A stretch of DNA of 64,000 nt from Symbiodinium natans (GCA_905221605.1 CAJNDS010002552.1:124001-188000); one strand, 5' to 3'. Counted from the first letter of the stretch, positions 43,839 through 54,492 are shown. Notes: generated by a model not told the origin, from the sequence alone. Numbers and translations are program-made.

Positions 43839-44819
43839 GTGAAGGATGTAGAGGCTCAGGACGCGATATCCTCGTTGAGCTTGTGGGATGACTGGAGGCT
43901 CGAGACCGTTCACCTACCAGAGAGCTTGCGGGCCATGAGTTTGGAGCATGTGGCCTTGCCCGGCAGCTTGCAGACCTTGAGCTTCGGACCCTGGTTCAAT
44001 CAGAGCTTGGAGAACGTGGTCTTGCCTGGCAACTTACAGTCCTTGAAATTTGGATACTCTTTCGATCAGAGCTTGGAGAATGTGGCCTTGCCTGGCAGCT
44101 TGCAGTCCTTGAGCTTCGGGGTCGGAAGCAAGTTCAATCAGAGCTTGGAGAATGTGGCTTTTCCTGGCAACTTGCAGTCCTTGAGCTTCGGATACTGGTT
44201 CAATCAGAGCTTGGAGAATGTGTCCTTGCCTGGCAGGTTGCGGTCCTTGAGCTTCGGGGACAGATTCAATCAGAGCTTGCAGAATGTGGCCTTGCCTGAC
44301 AGCTTGCAGTCCTTGAGCTTCGGAACCGATTTCAATCAGAGCTTGGAGAATATGGCCTTGCCTGGCAGCTTGCAGTCCTTGAGCTTCGGAAGCAAGTTCA
44401 ATCAGAGCTTGGAGAATGTGACCTGGCCTGGCAACTTGCAGTCCTTGAGCTTCGGAGGCAGATTCAATCAGAGCTTGGAGAACGTGGTCTTGCCTGGCAA
44501 CTTGCAGTCCTTGAGCTTCGGAAGCGATTTCAATCAGAGCTTGGAGAATGTGGCCTTGCCTGGCAGCTTGCAGTCCTTGAGCTTCGGAAGCGATTTCAAT
44601 CAGAGCTTGGAGAATGTGACCGGGCCTGGCAACTTGCAGCCCTTGAGCTTCGGAGGCAGATTCAATCAGAGCTTGGAGAATGTGACCTTGCCTGGCAGCT
44701 TGCAGTCCTTGAGCTTCGGAAGCGATTTCAACCAGAGTTTGGAATCGTTCGTCTTGCCGAGCGGTCTGGTGTGTTTTCGAGGTTTTGCCGTACGTGTTGC
44801 TGTTCACACGTGCGGTTGA
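43839..44819 (+). CDS. FNIP-repeat protein, single exon, 12 near-identical repeats
   Basis: An open frame ends at 44817-44819. It begins with DAISSLSLWDDW, alignable to DAISSLTIGNEF of the 20.3-kb gene. Twelve 22-residue repeats follow, LPGSLQSLSFGxxFNQSLENV, with 66-bp units nearly identical at DNA level. One repeat has two extra residues (FGVGSKFNQ). No ubiquitin-like exon is seen upstream, and a stop (TAA about 43834) precedes the frame. Either an upstream exon splices in, or translation starts at ATG 43935 (GGGCCATGA), or the gene is 5' truncated. Compared with the multi-exon FNIP gene, the lack of introns and the homogeneous repeats suggest recent amplification. Confidence 0.7.
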   Translation: MKDVEAQDAISSLSLWDDWRLETVHLPESLRAMSLEHVALPGSLQTLSFGPWFNQSLENVVLPGNLQSLKFGYSFDQSLENVALPGSLQSLSFGVGSKFNQSLENVAFPGNLQSLSFGYWFNQSLENVSLPGRLRSLSFGDRFNQSLQNVALPDSLQSLSFGTDFNQSLENMALPGSLQSLSFGSKFNQSLENVTWPGNLQSLSFGGRFNQSLENVVLPGNLQSLSFGSDFNQSLENVALPGSLQSLSFGSDFNQSLENVTGPGNLQPLSFGGRFNQSLENVTLPGSLQSLSFGSDFNQSLESFVLPSGLVCFRGFAVRVAVHTCG

Positions 44820-45269
44820 AAGGGCAGCGAGCTTTGAAGTCGAAAGCCACTTGTCCAAGCGGCTTTCCAAGCCCTAAACCCAAACCCTTCGCGACTAGGT
44901 CGCGCTCGCGGCCAAGACTTTTCGGGTTTGGGGCACAGGGTTCAGGGTATAGGGGATTCGGGTCGTCGGGTCAGGGCTTACCGATGGGTCACGCCAAGCC
45001 AGCGACCCTGCGGTCCGGCCCGAAATCGAAAAGAAATGAGGCTTCCAGGGTGCAGGATGGTGTTGAGGTTCTCTTCTGCCACCCTCAACCCTAAACCCGG
45101 AACCCTTAGCCCGAAACCCCAAACTCTAAACCCTTAATCCTTAACCCCAAACTCGAAGCAAGGCGCAAGCATCTCATGTCCTGTTGGCCGTACACCCGAA
45201 GCCCTGACGACTCGATCTCTGCCAACGAAAACTTGGCCCCTTCCTTCGATCCCTGAGCATCCTCAACCC

Positions 45270-45345
45270 CGGTTTAGGGTTTAGGGTTTAGGGTTTAGGG
45301 TTTAGGGTTTAGGGTTTAGGGTTTAGGGTTTAGGGTTTAGGGTCT
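45270..45345. repeat. TTTAGGG tract
   Basis: About 10 exact TTTAGGG units. The spacer from 44820 to here holds only scattered CCCTAAACCC-like words and a degenerate FNIP-like stretch at 45376-45420. Confidence 0.95.
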
Positions 45346-45520
45346 AGAGTTGGAAGAATATTCCCTGCACTAGTTGAGGTTCCCGATGTTGACCGTTGCT
45401 TCAACCCGAGCTTTGAAGTCTCTGGGAAGACACTCCCAAACTAGTGTCGGTTTAGGGTGTAGGGTCTCCATCTATAAAAGGCCTACACCTTGAACCCAAA
45501 ATGCTGAACTCAGAGCCCAG

Positions 45521-45645
45521 GCAAGATGCACGTGGCACCAGCGGCAAGAAGATCAAGCTCGCAGCAAACTGCTTCAGGCGGCTGAACCCAAGATTTGAGG
45601 TTCCCGATGATGACATCTTTGAGCAACAACCTAATCGGACCTAAT
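45521..45645 (+). CDS. Exon-like island, weak Argonaute/PIWI N-terminal resemblance
   Basis: After CCCAG|G the frame reads QDARGTSGKKIKLAANCFRR, then LNPRFEVPDDDIFEQQ. The GTxGKxIxLxANxF pattern is typical of the start of the N domain of Argonaute/PIWI proteins. The match is short. The island is bounded by telomere-type repeats and no PIWI catalytic region was found, so it may be an isolated exon, a relic, or coincidence. Confidence 0.3.
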
Positions 45646-46326
45646 CGACATAGGTTTGCGGGTCTTGCCCCAGGCGCCCCAATATAAAGACTTACTTTAG
45701 GTTCTGAAGTCTACCAAACTCCTGCCTTGCTCGAGCCGCAGGGTTAAGGCAGAGGTGTGGGTTAAGGTAGAGGTGTGGGGTTTAGGGTTTCGGCTTTAGT
45801 TAGAGTTCAGAGTTCAGGGTTTAGGGTTTGGGGCTTAGGGCTAAGGGTGCATGTGCAGAAGGTGTTGCGGAGGATAGTTCCTGCATCAAGCGTTTCATAC
45901 TTGATGGTCTTGGTCTAGGATTTAAGGTAGGGAGTAGGGTCTAAGTGCTTGTGGCCTATGTCTTAGGGTTGGGTGGTTGGGGTTGAAGTCTTGCGCGTTT
46001 GAAAGCGCTCTTTCGAATCTTCTGATTGGTTTTTGGGGTCAGCTCCACTTCGCACCTTTTCGGGGTGCTCCCGGCGCCCGAATGAACTTGTTGATCCTCA
46101 ACCCGAAGCCCTGGAGCTCGGAACCCCAAACCCTGAACTTCGCAAGCCGAAGCTCTCCGAACCCTAATCCCCTCAAGACCCCCAAGACCCTACGACCCCA
46201 GAGACCCCCAGACCCTAAGACCCTCAGCCTCTCAAGACCCTCAAGACCCTAAGACCCTAAACCCTAAACCCTCGTCCCTCCCAAGCCAACGCTCTCCAAG
46301 CACCAGCCCTGGTGCCCGAAAAAAGT

Positions 46327-46420
46327 CCCTAAACCCTAAACCCTAAACCCTAAACCCTAAACCCTAAACCCTAAACCCTAAACCCTAAACCCTAAACCCT
46401 AAACCCTAAACCCTAAACCG
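46327..46420. repeat. CCCTAAA tract ending in a splice acceptor
   Basis: Thirteen CCCTAAA units are followed directly by CCGCAG|GG (acceptor at 46421-46423) and an exon-like stretch. The tract would form the 3' end of an intron. Confidence 0.85.
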
Positions 46421-46423
46421 CAG

Positions 46424-46487
46424 GGTAACTTGGAAGCCGCAGAGCGTCATCCACCACTACATCTACGAGCTGCCGTGGCGCCCAGAG
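46424..46487 (+). CDS. Exon-like island after a telomere-type intron end
   Basis: The frame reads VTWKPQSVIHHYIYELPWRP and ends at CCAGAG before G-rich TTTAGAGG repeats. The HHYIYEL pattern could fit the strand that follows the first motif in the Argonaute N domain, consistent with the 45521 island, but this is weak. No other family is suggested. Confidence 0.28.
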
Positions 46488-46737
46488 GGGGTTGAGGTTG
46501 TAGAGAGTTTTAGAGAGTTTAGGGAGGTTAGAGAGTTTAGAGGTTTTAGAGAGTTTTGAGGTTTAGAGGTTGTAGAGGGTTTAGAGGTTTTAGAGGGTTT
46601 TGGGGGTTTGGAGCGCTCAGAGCGTTTAGGGTGTTTAGAAGGGCCTGATGGTTGGTTCCAGTGTTGTTGGGTCTTTGGGTTTTCGTAGTGCCCTTATACG
46701 CAGCTTTTGCGGTTTTAGTGTTGATTATCGTTATAGG

Positions 46738-47080
46738 GCTTCAAGTGGAACGAGATCCCGGAGGACAAGAGGATGCAGTTCCGCGAAGCTGAGAAGAAAC
46801 AATGGCTGGAGCATCTAGAATACGACGCTCTCGAACCACTCACGAAGGAGCAGACGGAAGCCGTACTGGACCGGATCGACCACAGCAGGGTGTTGAGGTG
46901 CAGATGGGCTTACAAAGACAAGAATTGGGCGAAAAGGATTCAAGAAACCGAAGACGGCGAGGGCCCACCTTGTCGAGAGCCGGGCTCACCTGCATCCTAC
47001 AGAAGACGGCTAGCAAGCTGACAGCAGAGGACGAATGGGGACTGGCTGCTGGAGATTTCTGCGAAGTTGTCCACTTCTAA
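46738..47080 (+). mobile_element. Ty1/copia reverse-transcriptase fragment
   Basis: FKWNEIPEDKRMQFREAEKK, QWLEHLEYDALEPLTKEQTE and HSRVLRCRWAYKDKNWAKR match the N-terminal part of copia reverse transcriptases (the AExxQWxEHLxxxA..L..R..YKDK region). After about 46965 the frame shifts, and the catalytic YVDD part is missing. It is a truncated relic unrelated in position to the complete element at 54.8 kb. Confidence 0.6.
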
Positions 47081-47719
47081 GTGAGCTCATGGTGGGCACA
47101 CCATCTCCATGGCTGATCAGTCAGGTCAACATAAGGCTCCTGAAAGTTGAGGGTTCTAGGGCTGGGGGAAAATTTAGGCTGTTCAGGGTTTAGGGTTTAG
47201 GGTCTCTAAGATGGAACCTTAAACCCTGAGATCCTTAAAGGGAATCAGGGTACTACTTGGCTTCCTCGCTCTTATCACATCCCGTGCATGGTTTTAAAAT
47301 CTGTGCTTTCATGGTGTGTTAGATGTAGTGTTTAAACCCTAAACCCTGGACCCTGAACCATAAACCCTAACCCCTAACCCCTAAACCCTAAACCCTCGGG
47401 TTTCGGGTGTAGGGTATTCAGGTCGAGGGCTGAGGGTCTTAGGCTTGAGGTGTTAGGGCTTCATTGTCCTTTGTAGGCTGGAGGCGGTTTACGGGGTTTA
47501 GGGTTTAGGGTTTAGGGTTTAGGGTTTAGATTTTAGGGCTTAGGCCCCTTAGTTCCCCAAAAATGCCCGAAGCTCGCGACCTGACAGGCTCGATCGCAAG
47601 ATCACATGCTGTTTAGGGTTTAGGGTTTAGGGTTTAGGGTTTAGGGTTTAGGGTTTAGGGTTTAGGGTTTAGGGCCCACAGCTACGACGTGCTTTGCTAG
47701 CGTGGCCGACTGTCCCTAG

Positions 47720-47800
47720 AGCTACAGCAGAGAGATGGCTTCGTCGATGTGACTGTCATGGAAGGCCTGAGCTGGGACGCGATTGCTGCTGTGGTCTCAG
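47720..47800 (+). CDS. Exon-like island (unrecognised)
   Basis: After CCCTAG the frame reads LQQRDGFVDVTVMEGLSWDA then IAAVVS, and ends before CCCTAAAG repeats. Coding-like composition; no family recognised. Confidence 0.22.
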
Positions 47801-48502
47801 CCCTAAAGCCCCTAAAACCCCTAGAACCCCTAACACCCCTAAAACCCCGAAACCCTAAAACCCTAAAACCCGAAAACCCTAAAACCCTAAAACCCTAAAA
47901 CCCTAAAACCCTAAAACCCTAAAACCCTAAAACCCTAAAACCCTAAAACCCTAAACCGCAAGGGAGGTCCCAGAGATCCTTCCGCTCGCAGTCGGGCAAC
48001 CCGAGGCCTGTTCCCGCTGGAGACAGACCAAGCTGGGGGTTTAGGGTTTAGGGTTTAGGGTTTAGGGTTTAGGGTTTAGGGTTTAGGGTTTAGGGTTTAC
48101 GGTTTACGGTTTAGGGTTTAGGGTTTAGGGCTTAGAGTTTAGGGTTCAGGGTTCAGGGTTTAGGGTTTAGGGTTTAGGGTGGGGACCCCTAAAATAGACT
48201 CCAAATAGTAGGATTTCCCCCTGAATAAGGTTAACCCCCCAATTGTTGACGGCATACTGGCATCAGACATCAACGCCCTCAACCCGAAGTCCCCAAAGCC
48301 CCAGGCTCCAGTTTCGATTCCGGCGAAGACGTGGAGATTGCCTAGCATTAGCAGCCATATCCTAAACCCTAAACCCTAAACCCTAAACCCCAAACCCCAA
48401 GCCCCAAGCCCTAAGCCCTAAGCCCTAAGCCCTAAGCCCGAAACTCTGCCTCCTACTCCAAGAAAGACCCTCCTTTGCCCACCTCAATCTTTTTGCTCCG
48501 AG

Positions 48503-48560
48503 GTCGGTGCTGGAGATCTCTCCAGACAAGGCCGGGTTCGTGCGGAGGGCCTGCACCCTT
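48503..48560 (+). CDS. Exon-like island (unrecognised)
   Basis: CCGAG|G is followed by SVLEISPDKAGFVRRACTL, then telomere-type repeats begin. Coding-like, short, no family recognised. Confidence 0.22.
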
Positions 48561-49242
48561 AAAACCCTGGGTTTAGGGTTTAGGGTGTAGGGTGTAGGGT
48601 GTAGGGGTTTAGGGTTTAGGGTTTACGGTTTACGGTTTACGGTTTAGGGTTCAGGGTTTAGGGTTTTGGGATTTCGGGTTTAGGGTCTAGGGTTTGGGGC
48701 TTAGGGTTAGGGTTTAGGGTTTAGGGCTTAAAGCATTAAATCCTGGTTTAGGGTGTGCGTTTTCAGGGTGTAGGGGTAGGGTTTTGGGGCTTCAAAGCTT
48801 GCGGGGCTGGGTCTGGGATGAAGTATAGGAGGGCTCTCACAGTTTTAAGTTTTAGGCTTTGGTGGCTTGGGGTTTAAGATTCAGGGCACGGGGTTGTTGA
48901 TGGTGATGATGTTTTAGACTTCCCGCCTAGCCCCTAATCCCCAAACCCTTAACAACTAAACCCTGATCACATGGGCACTATTCGAATCCCCTCAACAACC
49001 CTAAGTAAATCCTAAACACCCAGAGCCCAGAACCCTACTTTGGGCTTAGGGCCTAGGGTTTAGGATTGCCCTGAACCCGAAAACTCTGATGACCAAAACC
49101 TGAACCCTCCAAAGACCAATCCTGCACGCTGGACCATTAACCCTTGACTCCAGAAACCCGAACCCTAAACCCCAAAACCCCACTCCTAAACCCTCAGCCC
49201 TAAAACCTTCACACCTCAACCCTAAATCACAAGCCCCACAAG

Positions 49243-49287
49243 CTACCGTCAACTGGACTTGAGAAGGAGCGGAAGGTGCTCGAGAAG
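49243..49287 (+). CDS. Exon-like island with a GTGGGT donor
   Basis: CACAAG is followed by LPSTGLEKERKVLEK, ending AAG|GTGGGT. The same donor word follows the cysteine-rich exon at 101. It lies between CCCTAAA-rich flanks. Confidence 0.25.
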
Positions 49288-49809
49288 GTGGGTCTACAGT
49301 GTTTAGGGTGTGGGGTTTCGGGCTTGGTGTAGACATTGAACTGTATTCCCTAAATCCTAAACCTTATATACGCCCTCAACCCTAAACCCTAAACCCTAAA
49401 CCCATAAACCGTCGAAGGCCGACAGAGGTTCAACTTGCCAGTTCTTAGTTGGGAATTAGGGAAATAGGCACCTTGTGTGCCCATCTTGAAACCCTTTAAG
49501 GAAGACTGTGAGGTACCTAATTCCTTCCCCTGAGAATATTTTTACGGCTAAAGTCGTGTTCACAAACACAGGTAGTCTAGACGACGGGGGAACCCCATAT
49601 GCCATAATATAACTACAGGAGGAGTACTTCAAATGAGGGGGGTAGCGGGGGTTTAATATTGGGGGGAAGGGATGCATTCCTTGTACCTGATTTCGTAGGA
49701 ACAACAAAACAACTTGGGTGCTGGCGGGGTAACCTTTAACCTTTTTTAACCTTTTGGGTACTGTGCACCCCTTGAATGGTTAACAGGTACTCAATGGTCG
49801 CTAGGTGTG

Positions 49810-50190
49810 CCAGGTGCAGGCTCATGTGCCAAGCTCGGCCGAAAAGGCAGGGAAACTCTGACAGCCTGCGGGCCCTGGAAGCAGCTCATAAGAAGTGCGG
49901 CGCATGGCTGGACTAGAATTGGCAGAACCTCCACAAGCTGCGTCAACTTTCTGCCGATAGTTGGCGAAGATGCAAAGCACGGGCGCGACCATCGCTGCCA
50001 CAGGAGCCCGCAAGTACGCCCACATGTCAGAGGACATGGCGGGATAGTCCCCAACTGAGGACATGGCCCACGAGGAGGCCATCGCCGCAGAATCTGTCCG
50101 CCGCCTTGGGCGAGCCGTGGGAGCGCTCGACGCGGCGGCAGGGGCAGGATGGGAAGCTTTCCTCCTGCTACCATGAAGTGCAGTCCACGC
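49810..50190 (+). pseudogene. Degraded coding relic
   Basis: Several frames hold coding-like pieces: SDSLRALEAAHKKCGAWLD (stop), NLHKLRQLSADSW, TGATIAATGARKYAHMSED, and AHEEAIAAESVRRLGRAVGA up to TGA near 50175. Stops and shifts separate them. Family not recognised. Confidence 0.25.
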
Positions 50191-51335
50191 CATGAAGGGC
50201 CGAGAGGTGCCACGTCAAGAAAGCACACCTCTGGCTTTCCCTGGGTAGGGTTGGCCTCTTGCCTGACTTTTCTGGGTAGGCTCTTGGGAGATTGCATGTT
50301 CTCCCGAATTGGGTTTAACAGGAGCACATTCAGGAATATGTTTCAGAGGGTTTTCAGGGCCATCCTAGCTTTTCGTTGGCATTTATCACATCAGCCCTGA
50401 ACCCTGCACGCCCGGAACTAGCCTTCGTTAACTGCTGTCTTGCCTGGTACTTAGGGACACTTGGGATATTTGTCAGTGTTTTTTTTTCACGTTTTGGGTG
50501 CTACCATTCCTACGAACAGCTAAAAGTATAATTTTTGGGTACTATCGTTCCTAAGAAACAGCTAAAAATGTTGCTAGGGTTCCAAGGTCAGTAAAGGATA
50601 GTTCAGCACCAAAGTTCAACTTACACCTTTGGATCGATCTGGTATTGCGTCCCAGGCAATGCCCTAGAATAAGTTTTTGCCAGCTTTTGTTCTTTTTGGT
50701 GGCCTTGAAACCCTATACCTTAAACCTTAAACCCTACACCCTGGACCCTGAACCCTAAACCCTAACGAACCCACCCTAAACCCCAAGCCCAAACCCCAAG
50801 CCCGGGTTCCTCTTTTGGGGTTGAGGGCTCACCAGTTTTGAGGGGGCTTCGGCTTCACAACCCAAAAACCTACAAGAATTAGGGTCTTGGGGTTGAGGAT
50901 TCAGGGGGAAGGTTTACGGTTTGGGTCCAGGGACCCGAGCAGCCTCAACCCTGAGCCTTACTAGCCCGAATCCTTTCCGTTGCCGTCAGGGGGCTTGAAA
51001 CACGGTTGGGAGGTTGCACTGTTCCCCTAAACCCTTAGCCCTAAACCCTCAACCCTCAACCCGAAACCCGAAACCCTAAACCCTAAACCCTAAACCCGAA
51101 ACCCTAAACCCTAAGGGCCTCAAGCCATATCAAGCCGAAAGCCGCTAGCCCCAAGATTCCCCAAGGCCCTAAACCCTGCATGTAAACCCGAAACCGTAAT
51201 GCCCCCTCATCTACTAAGGCTCTGAAACTCCAAGACCCAAAGCCCGAACCCCGGATTAGGGTTTAGGGTTGAGGATCCAGGGTTCAGGGTTCAGGGTTTA
51301 GGGTTTAGGGTTTAGGGTGTTTTAGGGTCATAAGC
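50190..51335. other. No gene seen; scattered CCCTAAA words
   Basis: 50500-50570 has a short direct repeat (TTTTGGGTGCTACCATTCCTA versus a similar copy 60 bp on). The rest is spacer with isolated telomere-type words (50745-50765, 51063-51118, 51290-51318). Confidence 0.4.
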
Positions 51336-51338
51336 CAG

Positions 51339-51406
51339 GCCTGGGAGACCTTTAAGCAGAAGTTCGGGAACTTCGTCGTGCGCTGTCCGTGGCTCAGAAC
51401 TTGCAG
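51339..51406 (+). CDS. Exon-like island with AG|G borders
   Basis: GCCAG|GCCTGG starts and TTGCAG|GTCTTT ends a 68-nt open stretch, AWETFKQKFGNFVVRCPWLR. Both borders carry the AG|G signature of the better-supported introns here. TTTAGGG repeats precede it, and a CCCTAAA tract starts 27 bp after the donor. Family not recognised. Confidence 0.3.
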
Positions 51407-51432
51407 GTCTTTGGGGAGTTCAGGGTTAGGGA

Positions 51433-51527
51433 CCCTAAACCCTAAACCCTAAACCCTAAACCCTAAACCCTAAACCCTAAACCCTAAACCCTAAACCCTA
51501 AACCCTAAACCCTAAACCCTAAACCTC
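51433..51527. repeat. CCCTAAA tract
   Basis: Thirteen exact units, followed by CTCTCTTTCATATATAATTTAAATG and then the GGGCAAGGTCA array. A similar CTCTCTACCTATGTATATTTAAA follows the next tract at 52510. Confidence 0.95.
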
Positions 51528-51559
51528 TCTTTCATATATAATTTAAATGTTAAGGAGTT

Positions 51560-52226
51560 ACTGGGCAAGGTCATTTTTTTACCGGGCAAGGTCATTTTTT
51601 GACTGGGCAAGGTCATTTTTTTACTGGGCAAGGTCGTTTTGTCCAAAAAAGCGACCTTGCCCAGTAAAAAAATGACCTTGCCCAGTAAAAAAATGACCTT
51701 GCCCAGTAAAAATGTTACTGGGCAAGGTCATCTTTTTACTGGGCAAGGTCATCTTTTTACTGGGCAAGGTCATTTTTTTACTGGGCAAGGTCATTTTTTT
51801 ACTGGGCAAGGTCATGTTTTTACTGGGCAAGGTCATTTTTTTACTGGGCAAGGTCATTACTGGGCAAGGTCCTTTTTTTATTGGGCAAGGTCATTTTTTT
51901 ACTGGGCAAGGTCATTTTTTTACTGGGCAAGGTCATTTTTTTACTGGGCAAGGTCATTTTTTTACTGGGCAAGGTCATTTTTTTACTGGGCAAGGTCCTC
52001 TATTTATTGGGCAAGGTCATTTTTTACTGGGCAAGGTCATTTTTTTTCCTGGGCAAGGTCATTTTTTTACTGGGCAAGGTCATTTTTTTACTGGGCAAGG
52101 TTATTTTTTACTGGGCAAGGTCATTTTTTTACTGGGCAAGGTCTATGTTTTACTGGGCAAGGTCCTCTATTTATTGGGCAAGGTCATGTTTTACTGGGCA
52201 AGGTCGTTTTTTACTGGGCAAGGTCG
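51560..52226. repeat. TTACTGGGCAAGGTCATTTT tandem array with an inverted block
   Basis: The unit is about 21 bp. Four units run forward (51560-51640), three run reversed (GACCTTGCCCAGTAAAAAAA, 51646-51712), then about 24 run forward again to 52226. Two orientation switches give short palindromes at 51640 and 51715. The array sits between CCCTAAA tracts on both sides. Confidence 0.95.
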
Positions 52227-52329
52227 TTCCATAAGTGAAATATTTTCATAATGTTGTGGGATTCTTCGGGCGGGTGGGTATTTTTCTGGAGTAATTTCTT
52301 GACAAGTGAATGCTTGGACCTGAGATGCT

Positions 52330-52510
52330 GAACCCTAAACCCTAAACCCTAAACCCTAAACCCTAAACCCTGAACCCTAAACCCTAAACCCTAAACCCTA
52401 AACCCTAAACCCTAAACCCTAAACCCTAAACCCTAAACCCTAAACCCTAAACCCTAAACCCTAAACCCTAAACCCTAAACCCTAAACCCTAAACCCTAAA
52501 CCCTAAACCC
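52330..52510. repeat. CCCTAAA tract (about 25 units)
   Basis: Nearly exact CCCTAAA units with one CCCTGAA variant. It starts with GAGATGCTGAACCCTAAACC, as does the tract at 54493. Confidence 0.97.
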
Positions 52511-52562
52511 TCTCTACCTATGTATATTTAAACCTTAATGGGGTCGTACTCCCGGTTTGGTC

Positions 52563-52840
52563 GTTTAGGATTTAGGATTTAGGATTTAGGATTTAGGATT
52601 TAGGATTTAGGATTTAGGATTTAGGATTTTAGGATTTAGGATTTAGGATTTAGGATTTAGGATTTAGGATTTAGGATTTAGATTTAGGATTTAGGATTTA
52701 GGATTTAGGATTTAGGATTTAGGATTTAGGATTTAGGATTTTAGGATTTAGGATTTAGGATTTAGGATTTAGGATTTAGGATTTAGGATTTAGGATTTAG
52801 GATTTAGGATTTAGGATTTAGGATTTAGGATTTAGGATTT
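52563..52840. repeat. TTTAGGA variant heptamer tract (about 39 units)
   Basis: A pure TTTAGGA array with two TTTTAGGA slips and one TTTAGA. It differs by one base from the TTTAGGG unit and is homogeneous, so the variant amplified as a block. Confidence 0.97.
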
Positions 52841-52854
52841 AGGGTTCAGGGGCC

Positions 52855-53515
52855 TCTCTGGGGAGGCCCGGCTTCGTAATTTAGTATTCGGGCGAGGCCC
52901 GGCTTCGTAATTTAGTATTCCGGGGAGGCCCGGCTTCGTAATTCAGTATTCCGGCCCGGCTTCGTAATTTAGTATTCTGGGGAAGCCCGGCTTCGTAATT
53001 CAGTATTCCGGGGAGGCCCGGCTTCGTAATTTAGTATTCCGGGGAGGCCCGGCTTCGTAATTTAGTATTTCGGGGAGGCCCGGCTTCGTAATTTAGTATT
53101 CCGGGGAGGCCCGGCTTCGTAGTTTAGTATTCCGGGGAGGCCCGGCTTCGTAATTTAGTATTCCGAGGCCCGGCTTCGTAATTTAGTATTCCGGGGAAGC
53201 CCGGCTTCGTAATTTAGTATTCCGGGGAGGCCCGGCTTCGTTTTTTTAGTATTCCGGGGAGGCCCGGCTTCGTAATTTAGTATTCCGGGGAGGCCCGGCT
53301 TCGTAATTTAGTATTCCGGGGAGGCCCGGCTTCGTAGTTTAGTATTCCGGGGAGGCCCGGCTTCGTAATTTAGTATTCCGGGGAGGCCCGGCTTCGTAAT
53401 TTAGTATTCCGGGGAGGCCCGGCTTCGTAATTTAGTATTCCGGGGAGGCCCGGCTTCGTAATTTAGTATTCCGGGGAGGCCCGGCTTCGTAATTTAGTAT
53501 TCCGGGGAGGTCCGG
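52855..53515. repeat. 31-bp tandem repeat GGCCCGGCTTCGTAATTTAG
   Basis: About 21 head-to-tail copies of GGCCCGGCTTCGTAATTTAG + TATTCCGGGGA, with few substitutions and a few short units. There are no unique spacers, so it is not a CRISPR array. Confidence 0.97.
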
Positions 53516-54260
53516 GGACTTGCTTCTTCTTGGCTGGGAGGGGCCGTTTTGGTCAAAAATCCAGAAAACGAGAGCCCACCCGGGACCGTCGATTTCAGTA
53601 CTAAAAAATCACATTTTAAATAGGGACCTGGGCCGATCCTGGGGTCCCCCCCTCATTTGGGGTGTTTTTGGAGGCAAACTTTCCCTCTCAAGGGGGGTCG
53701 GAGTTTGAGGCAAGGGGGGGTCTCCGAAGACTATTTTGCCTTTTAAATTGAAAAACACCACCCCCCCTTGACCAAAACTAGGCTGTGAAAAGGTCGCGGG
53801 GGCGGCCCTTCATCAGCATTGAGGCTTAAAAACACTGAAAAACATTGAAAAACCTTAAAAAACATTGAAAAACTCTGAAAAACCTTGAAAAACCTTGAAA
53901 AACTTGCAATTTTGAGGTGAAAGCTCCGTTTTGGTAAAAAAACCCAGAAAACGAGAGCCCACCCAGAACCGTCGATTTCAGTACTAAAAAATCGCATTTT
54001 TAATAGGGACCCGGGCCGATCCTGGGGTCCCCCTCATTTGGGGTGTTTTTAGAGGCAAACTTTCCCTCTCAAGGGGGGTCGGAGTTTGAGGCAAGGGGGG
54101 CTCCGAAGACTATTTTGCCTTTAAAATTGAAAAATGCCACCCCCCCTTGACCGAAACTAGGCTGTGAAAAGGTCGCGGGGGCGGCCCTTCATCAGAACTG
54201 AGGCTTAAAAACCCTGAAAAACATTGAAAAACTCTAAAAAACACTGAAAAACTCAATCGG
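53516..54260. repeat. Tandem duplication of ~390 bp with CCTTGAAAAA minisatellites
   Basis: 53560-53830 and 53940-54200 are near-identical (CCCAGAAAACGAGAGCCCAC, CCGATCCTGGGGTCCCCC, TCCGAAGACTATTTTGCCTT). Each copy ends in ACCTTGAAAAACATTGAAAA-type 10-12-bp repeats. A third partial start is seen at about 54262-54298. Confidence 0.85.
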
Positions 54261-54492
54261 TGAAGGCTCGGTTTTGGTCAAAAAACCCAGAAAACCGACG
54301 CGGCTGTGTATTATCCGTGTGCCGCATTGACTAGACGGTGCCGAATCGAGAAAGAATGTTGCGAGCTAAATGATCAACTAAAGTAAGAAAGAAGATATGT
54401 AATTCAGATGAAGAGGGATCTGGGAGGGAGGGGTGATGCCAAACACGTGAGGAAATGCCAAACACCCTTAGTGAATTCTTGGACCAGAGATG

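Larger units (their letters stand above)
47160..48740. repeat. Cluster of telomere-type tracts in both orientations
   Basis: Tracts: TTTAGGG at 47180-47205, 47490-47530, 47610-47675, 48035-48178 and 48566-48735; CCCTAAA at 47340-47400 and 48358-48440; and an octamer variant CCCTAAAA at 47860-47950. Between them lie 40-120-bp unique islands with open frames. Confidence 0.9.

Noticed and set aside
51639-52251. Open frames of 117-199 codons over the GGGCAAGGTCA array
   Set aside because: They are repeat translations in three frames at once, with no start context or family resemblance.
52855-53515. CRISPR-like array of about 31-bp repeats
   Set aside because: The copies are head to tail without unique spacers, and the genome is eukaryotic.
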